Assembly: GCF_019740355.2 (NCBI RefSeq)
Contig: NZ_CP091819.1
Span: 930,001 to 994,000 of the forward strand
From: Paracrocinitomix mangrovi
GTDB lineage: Bacteria; Bacteroidota; Bacteroidia; Flavobacteriales_D; Crocinitomicaceae
DNA: 64,000 nucleotides
Direction: 5' to 3'
Shown: in pieces, positions 16,650-24,501 of the stretch
Layout of the letters: every line of letters begins with the position of its first letter
Numbering within the stretch: the stretch's first letter is position 1
Notes under the pieces: generated by a model
Seen by the model: only the letters and a program-made list of their open reading frames with translations
The model's database searches: none
What the model was told of the DNA's origin: nothing
Made by a program: the position numbers and the translations under genes

Positions 16650-17225
16650 ATGACTTTAAATTCAATAAAATTTGCATTCCTTTTGAACATTATTTCATTA
16701 CTAATATTGTCATGTAATGATAATAACGCATCAAATCAGACTTCGAATTTTGTCGAAACTGATAGTACAAATAATATTACTTCAGACAATATGGATATGC
16801 ACAATATGACTTGGTACACGGCGAATTTTGAATACGAAGGGTTGCCATTATTCGTCAGAAAACCAGGATTTGAAAACATCTATGAATTCGAATCAAAATT
16901 CCCATTTCTGTTTTTTGTAAGCCATCAACTTGATAGTGTTATGGAAAATGGATTACCTACTGCAGATTACAATTTGACTTTAATGAAATTTGATTCTTTT
17001 ATGACTGATCTATTTTCAACTGGAATTGAAGGAATACCAGTATTAAAAGAAACTTACAATGGAGAAAGAAACTACTGGTATTATGTTGATTCGGACAAGT
17101 ATACTGATCAGAAGAAACAATTTATACAAGAAAATTTTCCCAATCTTAAAATTCAAGTAAATTGCGCGCTTGATGAGAAATGGGGATTCATACGAGAGTA
17201 TCCGTTTGATCTATACCCAGGGTAG
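16650..17225 (+). CDS. Lipoprotein, 191 aa, unknown function
   Basis: Lipobox LILSC (Cys22) and an Asn/Ser/Thr-rich linker to about residue 50. The mature domain carries helices with aromatic residues (NYWYYVDSDKYTDQKKQF) and ends FDLYPG. No family recognised. It begins 12 bases after attC-13 and ends 8 bases before attC-14, so the coding sequence fills the cassette. Confidence 0.7.
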   Translation: MTLNSIKFAFLLNIISLLILSCNDNNASNQTSNFVETDSTNNITSDNMDMHNMTWYTANFEYEGLPLFVRKPGFENIYEFESKFPFLFFVSHQLDSVMENGLPTADYNLTLMKFDSFMTDLFSTGIEGIPVLKETYNGERNYWYYVDSDKYTDQKKQFIQENFPNLKIQVNCALDEKWGFIREYPFDLYPG

Positions 17226-17233
17226 AAAACGAC

Positions 17234-17366
17234 GCACAACATAGTAGGTAAAACACTTGTCTTACCCTTTTTTAGCTACACTCCCAAAAACAGTAAGGAC
17301 ACAATTCAACTACAATTTCATTTTCGTTGAACAAAGTAAATTGCTAGCTTTAGACAAACGTTGGGT
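17234..17366 (+). repeat. attC-14, group A loop, decayed palindrome
   Basis: Left core GCACAAC (17234-17240), arm GTAGGTAAAACAC; loop CTCCCAAAAACAGTAAGGAC, a further decayed form of the attC-2 palindrome, then AATTCAAC/GTTGAAC; right arm GCTAGCTTTAGACAAAC and core GTTGGGT (17360-17366). Confidence 0.8.
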
Positions 17367-17382
17367 TTAATCTGACAGTTCA

Positions 17383-17802
17383 ATGAAAAAGTTTGTAATT
17401 ATATGTCTAATAATGGTTCCATTTGTCGGGTACTGCGATACTCTCGACTATTGGACCGTGCATTTAAATAGCAAATTACTTGGGCAATACAACGAATTGT
17501 CAAATGATAACGAAATAGTTCTAAAAAGTGATTCAATTTTAGAAACCGATACAATTTTTATCACTTATGGAAATGATCATCCCTGTGTAAAATGCGAATA
17601 CTATTTTGCAGTAAAGGACTCTTTAGACGGCATTAAAATACATGTTGAAAGAAAACATCAAATACCAGCGAGAACATCATATCCTCTAAAAAAACTAAAG
17701 AATTTTCATGGACAAAAAGAATTCCTTTTCTTTCTTTATGAAGACGATTGGACTGGAGATCACAACATTTATACAGTTCTGTTCAGACTCAAAATTGAGT
17801 AG
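17383..17802 (+). CDS. Secreted protein, 139 aa, unknown function
   Basis: Signal peptide MKKFVIICLIMVPFVGYC, with cleavage near residue 18; the Cys-Asp at 18-19 could also serve as a poor lipobox. The mature part has a CVKCEYYF pair and alternates short beta strands; it ends EDDWTGDHNIYTVLFRL. Starts 17 bases after attC-14. No family recognised. Confidence 0.65.
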   Translation: MKKFVIICLIMVPFVGYCDTLDYWTVHLNSKLLGQYNELSNDNEIVLKSDSILETDTIFITYGNDHPCVKCEYYFAVKDSLDGIKIHVERKHQIPARTSYPLKKLKNFHGQKEFLFFLYEDDWTGDHNIYTVLFRLKIE

Positions 17803-17840
17803 CACAGAAATTTTGATCGCTAACTGGTAATAGAGATCGC

Positions 17841-17930
17841 ATCACAATATATTAGTTGAAGAAAGTATCCTCCCCTTTGTAAAAGCTCTATGGACAGAAT
17901 AAATTACTAGTTTTAGTCAAACGTATTATG
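17841..17930 (+). repeat. attC-15, degenerate
   Basis: Left end ATCACAATATATTAGTTGAA is a weakened core and arm; right arm ACTAGTTTTAGTCAAAC and altered core GTATTATG (17923-17930). The start codon of the next gene (17928) is inside the altered right core. Confidence 0.55.
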
Positions 17931-18320
17931 CAATTGCGATTACCCATAATTATCGGATTAATTATCAACTTGAACAGTCAGGCTCAAGTTAATATTGAGT
18001 TAATCAATGGAACTTGGACTTTCACTGATGACAACGATTCTACATGGATTAATTTCGAATTGGACACCCTTTGGATGATTCAATATCCTGGAATTTGTGA
18101 TTCTACTTTGTCGGAATATGCAGGTTACTATACCGCAAATTACCATCCATTTGGAACTGTAAAGTTTCAGTTCACAATTTGTGACTACGATCAAGTGACC
18201 TATATCTCAATGAGTAATGGCTGTATTAAAAGTACAGGAGAAATTCAGTCTATCTCTCAGAAAAAGCTTGAGATCAGTTGGGATGGAAAAGTCACAACTT
18301 ATTATCGTAAAGAGGAATAA
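17928..18320 (+). CDS. Small secreted lipocalin-like protein, 130 aa
   Basis: Signal peptide ending NSQAQ (about residue 20), then a domain opening INGTWTFTDDNDSTWINFE and ending TYYRKEE; a Gly-x-Trp near the mature N-terminus and a run of beta strands of this length are typical of lipocalin-like domains in Bacteroidota exported proteins. Four cysteines may pair. The ATG lies in the right core of attC-15, leaving almost no leader. The fold call is tentative. Confidence 0.55.
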   Translation: MQLRLPIIIGLIINLNSQAQVNIELINGTWTFTDDNDSTWINFELDTLWMIQYPGICDSTLSEYAGYYTANYHPFGTVKFQFTICDYDQVTYISMSNGCIKSTGEIQSISQKKLEISWDGKVTTYYRKEE

Positions 18321-18329
18321 GAAAACTGT

Positions 18330-18399
18330 TGTTAACACCCAACCGTAGGCTGACACAGTTTTCATAGAATTAATTGCTAGTTTTATCCATACGTTAAAC
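18330..18399 (+). repeat. attC-16, short
   Basis: Left core TGTTAAC (18330-18336) and right core GTTAAAC (18393-18399) with right arm GCTAGTTTTATCCATAC; the left arm is weak. At 70 bases it is one of the shortest sites. Confidence 0.6.
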
Positions 18400-18407
18400 G
18401 CTTTAAG

Positions 18408-19331
18408 TTGAGACTTATACTGAACATATACTTTATCTTTTTCACAATTTCCGCACTAGGACAAATTTGGGACTATCCTCCTTCATCATATACTGAACAA
18501 AACGTTTTGAAGGGAAATTATATCTCCGTTAGAAAAATTGAAACGTACAAATCCGAAATAAGGAACGGAAAAGAAACAGGAATTAAACAACTTGAATATT
18601 TTAAAGAATATGATGTTCAAGGAAATCTCATTCTTGAAGTTATTGACTCTGGAGATTCAACTGTATATGGAAATTACAATTCTGGTTTTTGGGGTTTCAA
18701 AAAAATGGCAAATCAAGACACAATTTTTCAGAATGTAATTTTTGATTTGAATGGGAAAGTTATTTATCACAGTACTTACAACCCTAATATTGCAGATGAT
18801 TCCTTAATTACTACTTCAAAATATGATGATAAAGGCAAGATATTATCTCGAAATTCTAATGGATCAAAATTTACTTGGAATTATAACAACGGTAATGATA
18901 GTATTATAAAAGAATTCCCACCGGTCCTTCAGAGTTGGGAATATATTGATCAAAAGATTATAAATTACTCTAAGTATGAAAACAACACTTTGGTAGAGTC
19001 AAGAACTTTCTCATATAATCATGACACAATATCCTATATCACAACTTTTTATTCTAATGGAAAGCCATATCCAATAAGTGACACAACAATTGGAGTTGTC
19101 AATAGTAATAATGAAGTATTGCATGTCATGTCCTACACAGATGGAGAAAAAGATCCTTATGAATTGAAATCCACATATAACGAAAAAGGGGAATTGTTAA
19201 TCCTCCAGCACGGATGTAAAAAGTTTCTTTATGAATATAACAAAGAGGGTCGTTTAATCAAAATCGAAAGTTATAATTGTGAAGGTGAATTATTTAATGT
19301 AGTGCTAAAAGAATACTATTTAGAAAAATGA
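18408..19331 (+). CDS. Secreted YD-repeat-like protein, 307 aa
   Basis: TTG start 9 bases after attC-16, giving a signal peptide (MRLILNIYFIFFTISALGQ). The mature protein holds at least five units of the pattern YDxxGxLIxxx: YDVQGNLILEV, FDLNGKVIYHS, YDDKGKILSRN, YNEKGELLILQ, YNKEGRLIKIE. These are YD/RHS-type beta-hairpin repeats, usually carbohydrate or surface binding. Resembles the secreted proteins starting at 2124 and 42896 in size and start. Exact role unknown. Confidence 0.7.
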   Translation: MRLILNIYFIFFTISALGQIWDYPPSSYTEQNVLKGNYISVRKIETYKSEIRNGKETGIKQLEYFKEYDVQGNLILEVIDSGDSTVYGNYNSGFWGFKKMANQDTIFQNVIFDLNGKVIYHSTYNPNIADDSLITTSKYDDKGKILSRNSNGSKFTWNYNNGNDSIIKEFPPVLQSWEYIDQKIINYSKYENNTLVESRTFSYNHDTISYITTFYSNGKPYPISDTTIGVVNSNNEVLHVMSYTDGEKDPYELKSTYNEKGELLILQHGCKKFLYEYNKEGRLIKIESYNCEGELFNVVLKEYYLEK

Positions 19332-19420
19332 ACTAATCTCAATAGTTAAATTTCATGACTGGTATTTGGCCAGCAATTCCTTTCAACGAATAAATTGTTA
19401 GTTTTAGTTAAACATTGTGC
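19327..19420 (+). repeat. attC-17, degenerate
   Basis: Weak left part (TGAACTAATCTCAATAGTTAA) overlapping the stop of the upstream gene; loop TGGTATTTGGCCAGC; right arm GTTAGTTTTAGTTAAAC followed by ATTGTGC (19414-19420), a core with its first G changed to A. Confidence 0.55.
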
Positions 19421-19429
19421 TTCATCTGA

Positions 19430-20383
19430 ATGAGCCTGAAAGAAAATATAATATTCATAGAAAATGGAAATTATTCTAACATCAAGGATGCGCTAAAACA
19501 GTGGATTGAACTTTATCAAGAAAAATTAGATTCTAACCTAAAATTTAAACTGTTCAAATATGAGGAAAATTATACGGTAATTGAACTGAATACGGAAATT
19601 GAAAACGAGCTTTTTAATTATTTAATAAACTACCTCACTTATCCTGAAAAGAATAAAAACAATGTCTTAGTAAAAGGATTTACTATAATAAAAGATAAGA
19701 AGATCTTCCCAGAAAACTTATTAAATAAATCTGTTCAAATTTCAGTACCGAAAAATGACAAAGATTTTGACAAAGTAATTGGAGTTGTAAAATCAGGGGA
19801 GACATACAAAATAGATTTCGGAGGGAACACTGCTTTAGTAAATAATGAAATAATATATTCTAAACCAGCAATCGAATATAAAAACTGTGCCTCTGAGATT
19901 ATTGAAATTGATAAAAAAAGTGTCAAAGAAAAACAGAATAACAATAAACTAAAGAAGTTTAATTTTCGATTTTTAATAATTACTTCCTGTTTTATAGCAG
20001 GAAACTTAATTGCCGGTTATTTAACTTATAAAACGGAGAACTTTGTAACCCTTGTTAAAATATCATCCTTCGGTTTATTTATTTGGACAATGCTTGAATA
20101 TGAGTTATTAAGATTAAATAGTGCTTATTTGAAATTACTTTCATTGTCTATTATTTTTAGTTTGTTAGGGTATTATTTATCAGTTGAAAATTCAAATGAC
20201 ACATGGTTTAAGTCGACTAAATTGAGTCTGTGTTTTCTAATTTTATATAAAATATTAAGATCGCTATATCTGGCAATTTATAAGAGAGAGCCTGATTTTG
20301 GTAACAATACAAATCTAATTGCTGACAGAATTTATTCCTTTATATTATTAGTAGGAACTTTATTGACTAGTTTATTATTGTAG
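19430..20383 (+). CDS. Membrane protein with N-terminal soluble domain, 317 aa
   Basis: Residues 1-170 are soluble and charged, with NIKDALKQWIELYQEKL and a later small beta segment; residues about 183-316 hold five hydrophobic helices, one containing ITSCFIAGNLIAGYL. There is no signal peptide, so the N-terminal domain should face the cytoplasm. No family recognised. It starts 10 bases after attC-17 and ends 8 bases before attC-18. It is one of the larger cassettes. Confidence 0.65.
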   Translation: MSLKENIIFIENGNYSNIKDALKQWIELYQEKLDSNLKFKLFKYEENYTVIELNTEIENELFNYLINYLTYPEKNKNNVLVKGFTIIKDKKIFPENLLNKSVQISVPKNDKDFDKVIGVVKSGETYKIDFGGNTALVNNEIIYSKPAIEYKNCASEIIEIDKKSVKEKQNNNKLKKFNFRFLIITSCFIAGNLIAGYLTYKTENFVTLVKISSFGLFIWTMLEYELLRLNSAYLKLLSLSIIFSLLGYYLSVENSNDTWFKSTKLSLCFLILYKILRSLYLAIYKREPDFGNNTNLIADRIYSFILLVGTLLTSLLL

Positions 20384-20390
20384 CAAGGCC

Positions 20391-20478
20391 GCATAACATA
20401 AAACGTATAGAATCCTTCCGCTACTTGACCGGTACACTTATCAAAGAATAAATTGTTAGTTTTAGTAAAACGATAAGA
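20391..20478 (+). repeat. attC-18, group C
   Basis: Left core GCATAAC (20391-20397); loop TTGACCGGTACACTTATC; right arm GTTAGTTTTAGTAAAAC and core GATAAGA (20472-20478), with GTT changed to GAT, which should lower recombination. Confidence 0.65.
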
Positions 20479-20491
20479 GCAATTAGTTGCA

Positions 20492-21004
20492 ATGACACAC
20501 ACCAAAAAAATTAAATGGAGTATTGATCTTGAATCCGAAAACTTTAAACTAGATTCAGATTACATTTTCTGTTTTAGTCACAATGACGGTTTTAGTGAAA
20601 AACTGATCTCAATTGACTTATCCATTGCTAAAAATTTTCAGTTCGAGCTTGAGGTTTCTGATTTTGACAACATACCTGCCTACTCCAATAAACCTTTCTT
20701 TGCAAGGCTTGAAGGAACAATTCCAACTCAATTAAAAGAGTTAATTGAAAAAGTAATCCTAATAAGAGATTTCAAACAATTTGAAATCTTCAACCCTTTG
20801 CATCCCGGAGCAACTGACCAAGGATATCAGCTTTTCTTAATTAACCGAACTGGACAAACCAGGCATGTTTACCTACCTATCGAAGAACTTAACTTGAATA
20901 CTTTGGAAGCAAACAAAGACCAAATGTTAATTCAAGAATTACATCATCACATTAACATTTGGACAAAAAGAATGTACCAGTTACTTAAAGAAAATTGTAG
21001 CTGA
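20492..21004 (+). CDS. Hypothetical cassette protein, 170 aa
   Basis: Soluble protein without signal peptide. A proline/glycine segment in the middle (FNPLHPGATDQGYQLFLI) precedes an arginine-rich strand and a C-terminal helix with HHHINIWTKRM. No recognised family. Its last codons (Asn-Cys-Ser-stop, AATTGTAGCTGA) run into the left arm of attC-19, as in the zinc-ribbon gene at 6375. Starts 14 bases after attC-18. Confidence 0.6.
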   Translation: MTHTKKIKWSIDLESENFKLDSDYIFCFSHNDGFSEKLISIDLSIAKNFQFELEVSDFDNIPAYSNKPFFARLEGTIPTQLKELIEKVILIRDFKQFEIFNPLHPGATDQGYQLFLINRTGQTRHVYLPIEELNLNTLEANKDQMLIQELHHHINIWTKRMYQLLKENCS

Positions 21005-21068
21005 TATCCGGTAATTAACCTCCACTCTTTTCAAATAATAAATTGCTAGCTTTAGTTAAACGTTGTGG
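20993..21068 (+). repeat. attC-19, left arm inside coding region
   Basis: Left arm TGTAGCTGATATCCGG corresponds to ATAGCTAAAGC-ACGTCCGG of intact sites, left core lost; right arm GCTAGCTTTAGTTAAAC and core GTTGTGG (21062-21068). Confidence 0.55.
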
Positions 21069-21087
21069 GTTATTACAATTTGACCTT

Positions 21088-21786
21088 ATGAACACCCAAA
21101 AGCACATTGTTCGATTATTAATTTGGTTTAAAAACCCAGATGATTCTCTTTATGAATTGACTAGATTGTTTGTACCCGTTTCTATGTTAATGAACAGACT
21201 ACTAAATGAATTATATTCAGGAAAAAAGATCAAGTTTCTCAATATCAATTTAAGGACAGCTGATTCATTTGAAAAAATTGAAAATGCATCAATCGACTAC
21301 GTTCATAGCTATGGAGGCCATATAAGTATTGACTCTATTCTTCCTTTAGACAAATTCAATTCTTTGAGTTATACAGAGCAACTTTACTTTGTTTGGGATC
21401 TTGCCAAAGAAGCTATATTGAAAATTTCTACTGATTTAAAGAATAATGATTTATCAGATGCAGTGCAAAAGGCTTATCAAAAAGGACTTGATCAAAATAT
21501 AGATTTGGATTTTGACCTTATTGTTGAAGAATTTCAGATTGGCAATCATACGTTTGTAGCTTCTTTAAAAATGGAATTTGATAAGAATATTGTTCATGCT
21601 CACTATAAGATTGTGTCAGACTCAAAATCAATTTTTAATCAAATTATTGACTCTACAACCTGTGATACTGAGTTCTTTTATGAAATGTTCAAATCAATAG
21701 TAACAGAAGGAAATCATATAGTACTCAAAGGCCATGAAGAAGTAGATTACTTACCATTATATGTAGAGATAGAAAACCAAACATAG
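21088..21786 (+). CDS. Hypothetical cassette protein, 232 aa
   Basis: ATG 21088 is used; the frame is open back to a TTG in the right arm of attC-19 but that part is attC sequence. The product is soluble, acidic, with no signal peptide, and has a helical middle (YTEQLYFVWDLAKEAILKI) and a C-terminal half rich in strands (HAHYKIVSDS). No recognised family. Stop at 21784-21786 is directly at the weak left end of attC-20. Confidence 0.6.
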   Translation: MNTQKHIVRLLIWFKNPDDSLYELTRLFVPVSMLMNRLLNELYSGKKIKFLNINLRTADSFEKIENASIDYVHSYGGHISIDSILPLDKFNSLSYTEQLYFVWDLAKEAILKISTDLKNNDLSDAVQKAYQKGLDQNIDLDFDLIVEEFQIGNHTFVASLKMEFDKNIVHAHYKIVSDSKSIFNQIIDSTTCDTEFFYEMFKSIVTEGNHIVLKGHEEVDYLPLYVEIENQT

Positions 21787-21918
21787 TACAATAAGTAAAG
21801 ATAAACATCCGATCTTTTTTGCCAATTCTCCAAAAAAAGCTGTTGAGATACACGCAATTCAACTACAATTTCATTTTCTTGAACAAAGTAAATTGTTAGA
21901 TTTACTCAAAAGTTAGGG
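21784..21918 (+). repeat. attC-20, group A loop, most decayed
   Basis: Left end AGTACAATAAGTAAAGATAA (core damaged), ATCCGA; loop CTCCAAAAAAAGCTGTTGAG (palindrome no longer pairs), then AATTCAAC with TTGAAC; right arm GTTAGATTTACTCAAAA and core GTTAGGG (21912-21918). Confidence 0.65.
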
Positions 21919-21928
21919 TCAACTAAAA

Positions 21929-22753
21929 ATGAATCTGTTTAAGAAAAATATTGGCAAAAACAGACTTTTAAAGTTATACAAAGCGGTTTCCCAATCAGAT
22001 GCAGAAGCCTTCGACACAAGAAGCTTGATTCATTTTTTGCTTAACGAGTTTGACCAATTACATCTGAATCTGGAACATTTTTATGTCACTGGACCTTACC
22101 CAAATAATGGATGGAAAACCAAGAAAGGGTTTCTAGATGGACTAAATAAGAAAGATTTTAAAAATGTCCACCATTTAATGATTTCAGATTCAGATGAATT
22201 AATGAGATTGAACTTTCGAAATTGGTCTCATAATAGGACTATTAAAATTGATTCTGATTCAATTGTAATCGAATTAATGTTTGACGAAAATACAATTACC
22301 GATAAAGGATTGGTATCATTAGGAAAAAGACTATTTGAAGTACTTAGTTTTGAATATGGCTACATCTTTTCCCAGTCAAAAATTTTCTCAATTTCTGAAG
22401 GAAAAATTAAAAATGGAATCTTCTTTTATTCCGAAAAAGAAAACGCTGAATATCAAAAATGGTCAAAATATAGTGCAGCCACAAAATTTGGTTTTATAAG
22501 GAATGTTTACAAGCTAAATTTTCTTTCACCTAACCACCTGGAAAATGAGGATTTAAATAAGGTGGTGAAAAGTATTGGTCAATTGAATACTTATGATCAC
22601 TTCTCAATTTGGACTCTTACGGATAGTGAAGTTGAGCAAGCATTGAAACTATTAAACTTATCTTCAGTTCTTGTGAAAAATGAATCATTTAATGACACAG
22701 AAATTTGTCAAAAAATTGATGATGAAATAAAAAAAATATATACAACATTATAA
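21929..22753 (+). CDS. Hypothetical protein, 274 aa, Imm52/DUF3396-like at low confidence
   Basis: Soluble, no signal peptide, starting 11 bases after attC-20. The segment AATKFGFIRNVYKLNFLSPNHL (about residues 186-207, shown here only in part in this motif sense: GFIRNVYKLNFLS) recalls GxxRxxYxxNFLS of DUF3396/immunity-type proteins. That is a pattern memory, not a search result. The next gene follows after 12 bases without an attC, so both share a cassette. Confidence 0.6.
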   Translation: MNLFKKNIGKNRLLKLYKAVSQSDAEAFDTRSLIHFLLNEFDQLHLNLEHFYVTGPYPNNGWKTKKGFLDGLNKKDFKNVHHLMISDSDELMRLNFRNWSHNRTIKIDSDSIVIELMFDENTITDKGLVSLGKRLFEVLSFEYGYIFSQSKIFSISEGKIKNGIFFYSEKENAEYQKWSKYSAATKFGFIRNVYKLNFLSPNHLENEDLNKVVKSIGQLNTYDHFSIWTLTDSEVEQALKLLNLSSVLVKNESFNDTEICQKIDDEIKKIYTTL

Positions 22754-22765
22754 ACATTTGAAACA

Positions 22766-23212
22766 GTGAGTAAAACGAACATAATCTTATTGTTATCCAT
22801 AGCAGGTATGTTCGTTATTTCTGGTTTTCTAATTTTGCTGGGATTCTATCCAAGAGGTACTTACGAGACAGAAAAAGACCAGATTAAAATCAAAGTTTCG
22901 ATTACTGAAAATACTTATGGCTTTGTAGATACTGAATTCACAAAAAAGGTTACTCTCGAAGACGGACCTGAAAAATACAAATTTGATTTTTGGTCAGTAG
23001 AATTGAAATTCAGCTTAATAAAAAGAGAAAAAGACGGAAAGAAATTCTGGATTATTGATGACTACATGCGTGGAGTTGCTAAAGTTCAAGACGGAACAAT
23101 AGAAAATTTCAGTTGTTCGGACTGTTCTTCAAATGAATCTCTTCAAGGTAACGACTTAACAACTTTCACCTTTGACCAATTTAAGTGGAATTACATAGAA
23201 AATGATTTATAA
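22766..23212 (+). CDS. Membrane-anchored hypothetical protein, 148 aa
   Basis: GTG start 12 bases after the previous stop. One N-terminal helix (about residues 6-27, LLLSIAGMFVISGFLILLGF) acts as an anchor or uncleaved signal; the remaining 120 residues are beta-rich and outside the cytoplasm, with a cluster FSCSDCSS. Co-transcribed with the 274-residue protein upstream. No family recognised. Downstream lies only a right-arm attC remnant. Confidence 0.6.
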   Translation: MSKTNIILLLSIAGMFVISGFLILLGFYPRGTYETEKDQIKIKVSITENTYGFVDTEFTKKVTLEDGPEKYKFDFWSVELKFSLIKREKDGKKFWIIDDYMRGVAKVQDGTIENFSCSDCSSNESLQGNDLTTFTFDQFKWNYIENDL

Positions 23213-23214
23213 GG

Positions 23215-23279
23215 TATTAGGCGACATTTTCCATTCACACGTACCATGTTCAAGTACTAGCTTTACTCAATCGTTTGTA
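23215..23279 (+). repeat. Right-arm attC remnant (group D)
   Basis: CCATGTTCAAGTACTAGC, TTTACTCAATC and core GTTTGTA (23273-23279). The left arm is reduced to an uncertain GTATTAGGCGAC. Very similar to the remnant at 15960-16020. Confidence 0.5.
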
Positions 23280-23325
23280 AGCATTAACATTTAAAATTTG
23301 GATTGATTTTTGTGATCAGACAGTT

Positions 23326-24039
23326 ATGCTCAGAATCATTTTTTTTCCATTTATATTTCTCTACTCGTTGAATAGCTTCTGCCAATTAAATGATTGTGAA
23401 GAAATTTTTGATTTATACAATGTAGATTCAGCTCTTTACGCCAATTTATATTCACCATCATATTGTGAAGGTGTGATTGAATCTTATAACAAATCCATCC
23501 CTACATATTTAATTCCTGAATCAAATATTTGCACTTATTGGGCATTAGAGAAAAATGGTATCAAGATCGTTGAAAATGATTTAGACATTGCTCCCTTGGA
23601 ATTTCATGAACAAACTACCGGCTTTAACTTTACAACCAAGTTGAGAGTAAAAAATGATCTTAATTTAGATTTTGATTCCCTTTGTAAAATTGACACTTCA
23701 TGGATAGAATTGGAGGATTATGAATTCGCAAAGCTTTTGATTGAATGCTTTGACTTCACAAAAAATGACTCCGGAAAAACTATAATGTATCTTAACAAAG
23801 ATAAAGTCACAAAATCATCTTTTAAAACCATGAATGGAACCGAGTTTACAATTAAACGGACAAAGGAACGCTTTCAATATGTAGATTTAATAGCTGGAAT
23901 TGAACTAACAGAAGTTGATTTGCAGAATGGAATAATTTACCTTGAATTCCACTTTGAGAACTATACGAACCCAAACAATGTTTGTTTATTGCGATACACA
24001 GGATATTCGGTTCCAATAAGGGTGGAATATGCTCCCTGA
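23326..24039 (+). CDS. Secreted protein, 237 aa, unknown function
   Basis: Signal peptide MLRIIFFPFIFLYSLNSFC ending near residue 20. The mature protein is acidic with seven cysteines, beta-rich toward the C-terminus (IIYLEFHFENYT). No recognised family. The stop TGA (24037-24039) lies in CCCTGAT, the altered left core of attC-21 (CCCTAAC in intact sites), so a TAAC-to-TGAT change kept a stop codon. Confidence 0.65.
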   Translation: MLRIIFFPFIFLYSLNSFCQLNDCEEIFDLYNVDSALYANLYSPSYCEGVIESYNKSIPTYLIPESNICTYWALEKNGIKIVENDLDIAPLEFHEQTTGFNFTTKLRVKNDLNLDFDSLCKIDTSWIELEDYEFAKLLIECFDFTKNDSGKTIMYLNKDKVTKSSFKTMNGTEFTIKRTKERFQYVDLIAGIELTEVDLQNGIIYLEFHFENYTNPNNVCLLRYTGYSVPIRVEYAP

Positions 24040-24104
24040 TATAATCGCTAAACCTCACTTCTCCTTTCAACGAATAAATTGTTAGATTTAGCCTTAGGTT
24101 ATAA
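24034..24104 (+). repeat. attC-21, short and degenerate, last two-armed site
   Basis: Left core CCCTGAT (24034-24040), arm AATCGCTAAACC; right arm GTTAGATTTAGCCTTAG and core GTTATAA (24098-24104). No site with both arms is visible to the right of this one. Confidence 0.6.
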
Positions 24105-24114
24105 ACCATTAAAT

Positions 24115-24501
24115 ATGAAGATCCTCGTTTATTCGTTGCTAATAATTACTAATTCCTATGCATTCAGTCAAGACCTCAATTGTTCTAGATTTAAGAATGG
24201 AAAATTTAGATATGAAGATGAAAAAGCGGGAGTAACAATCATAGAAAGAAAAGGATCTAATCAAATAGAATATGGCAGCCATGCCGGACTTAAAATTGAA
24301 TTCAAAGTAAAATGGCTTGACGATTGCACCTATACGTTAAAAGTTAAAAAAGTTATTGAGAACCCTATGAATATTACTATTTCCAATGACTTGATTCTAA
24401 CTGTGGAAATAATTGAAACAAAAGATAATTCATACGTACAAAAAACGTCTTCAAATCTATGGGAAACTGTGGTTAAAGGGGAACTATTTATCATTGAATG
24501 A
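24115..24501 (+). CDS. Secreted protein, 128 aa, Cys-containing Bacteroidota family
   Basis: ATG 24115 follows attC-21 by 10 bases and opens a signal peptide ending AFSQ. The mature part has CSRFKNGKF, an IIERKGSNQIEY strand and KWLDDCTYTLKV, a combination I recall from short uncharacterised secreted proteins of Bacteroidota; the two cysteines probably pair. The stop overlaps the start of the next gene (ATGA), so the two are translationally coupled in one cassette. Confidence 0.65.
   Translation: MKILVYSLLIITNSYAFSQDLNCSRFKNGKFRYEDEKAGVTIIERKGSNQIEYGSHAGLKIEFKVKWLDDCTYTLKVKKVIENPMNITISNDLILTVEIIETKDNSYVQKTSSNLWETVVKGELFIIE

Noticed and set aside
525-24104. CRISPR array as an explanation for the regular repeats
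   Set aside because: Repeats are 70-209 bases, variable inside, spaced by whole genes, and have no constant-length spacers; no cas gene is visible.
525-24104. Elements as ordinary terminators or REP repeats
   Set aside because: No T-run follows, cores pair within but vary between sites, and start/stop codons are placed relative to the cores; this fits attC much better.
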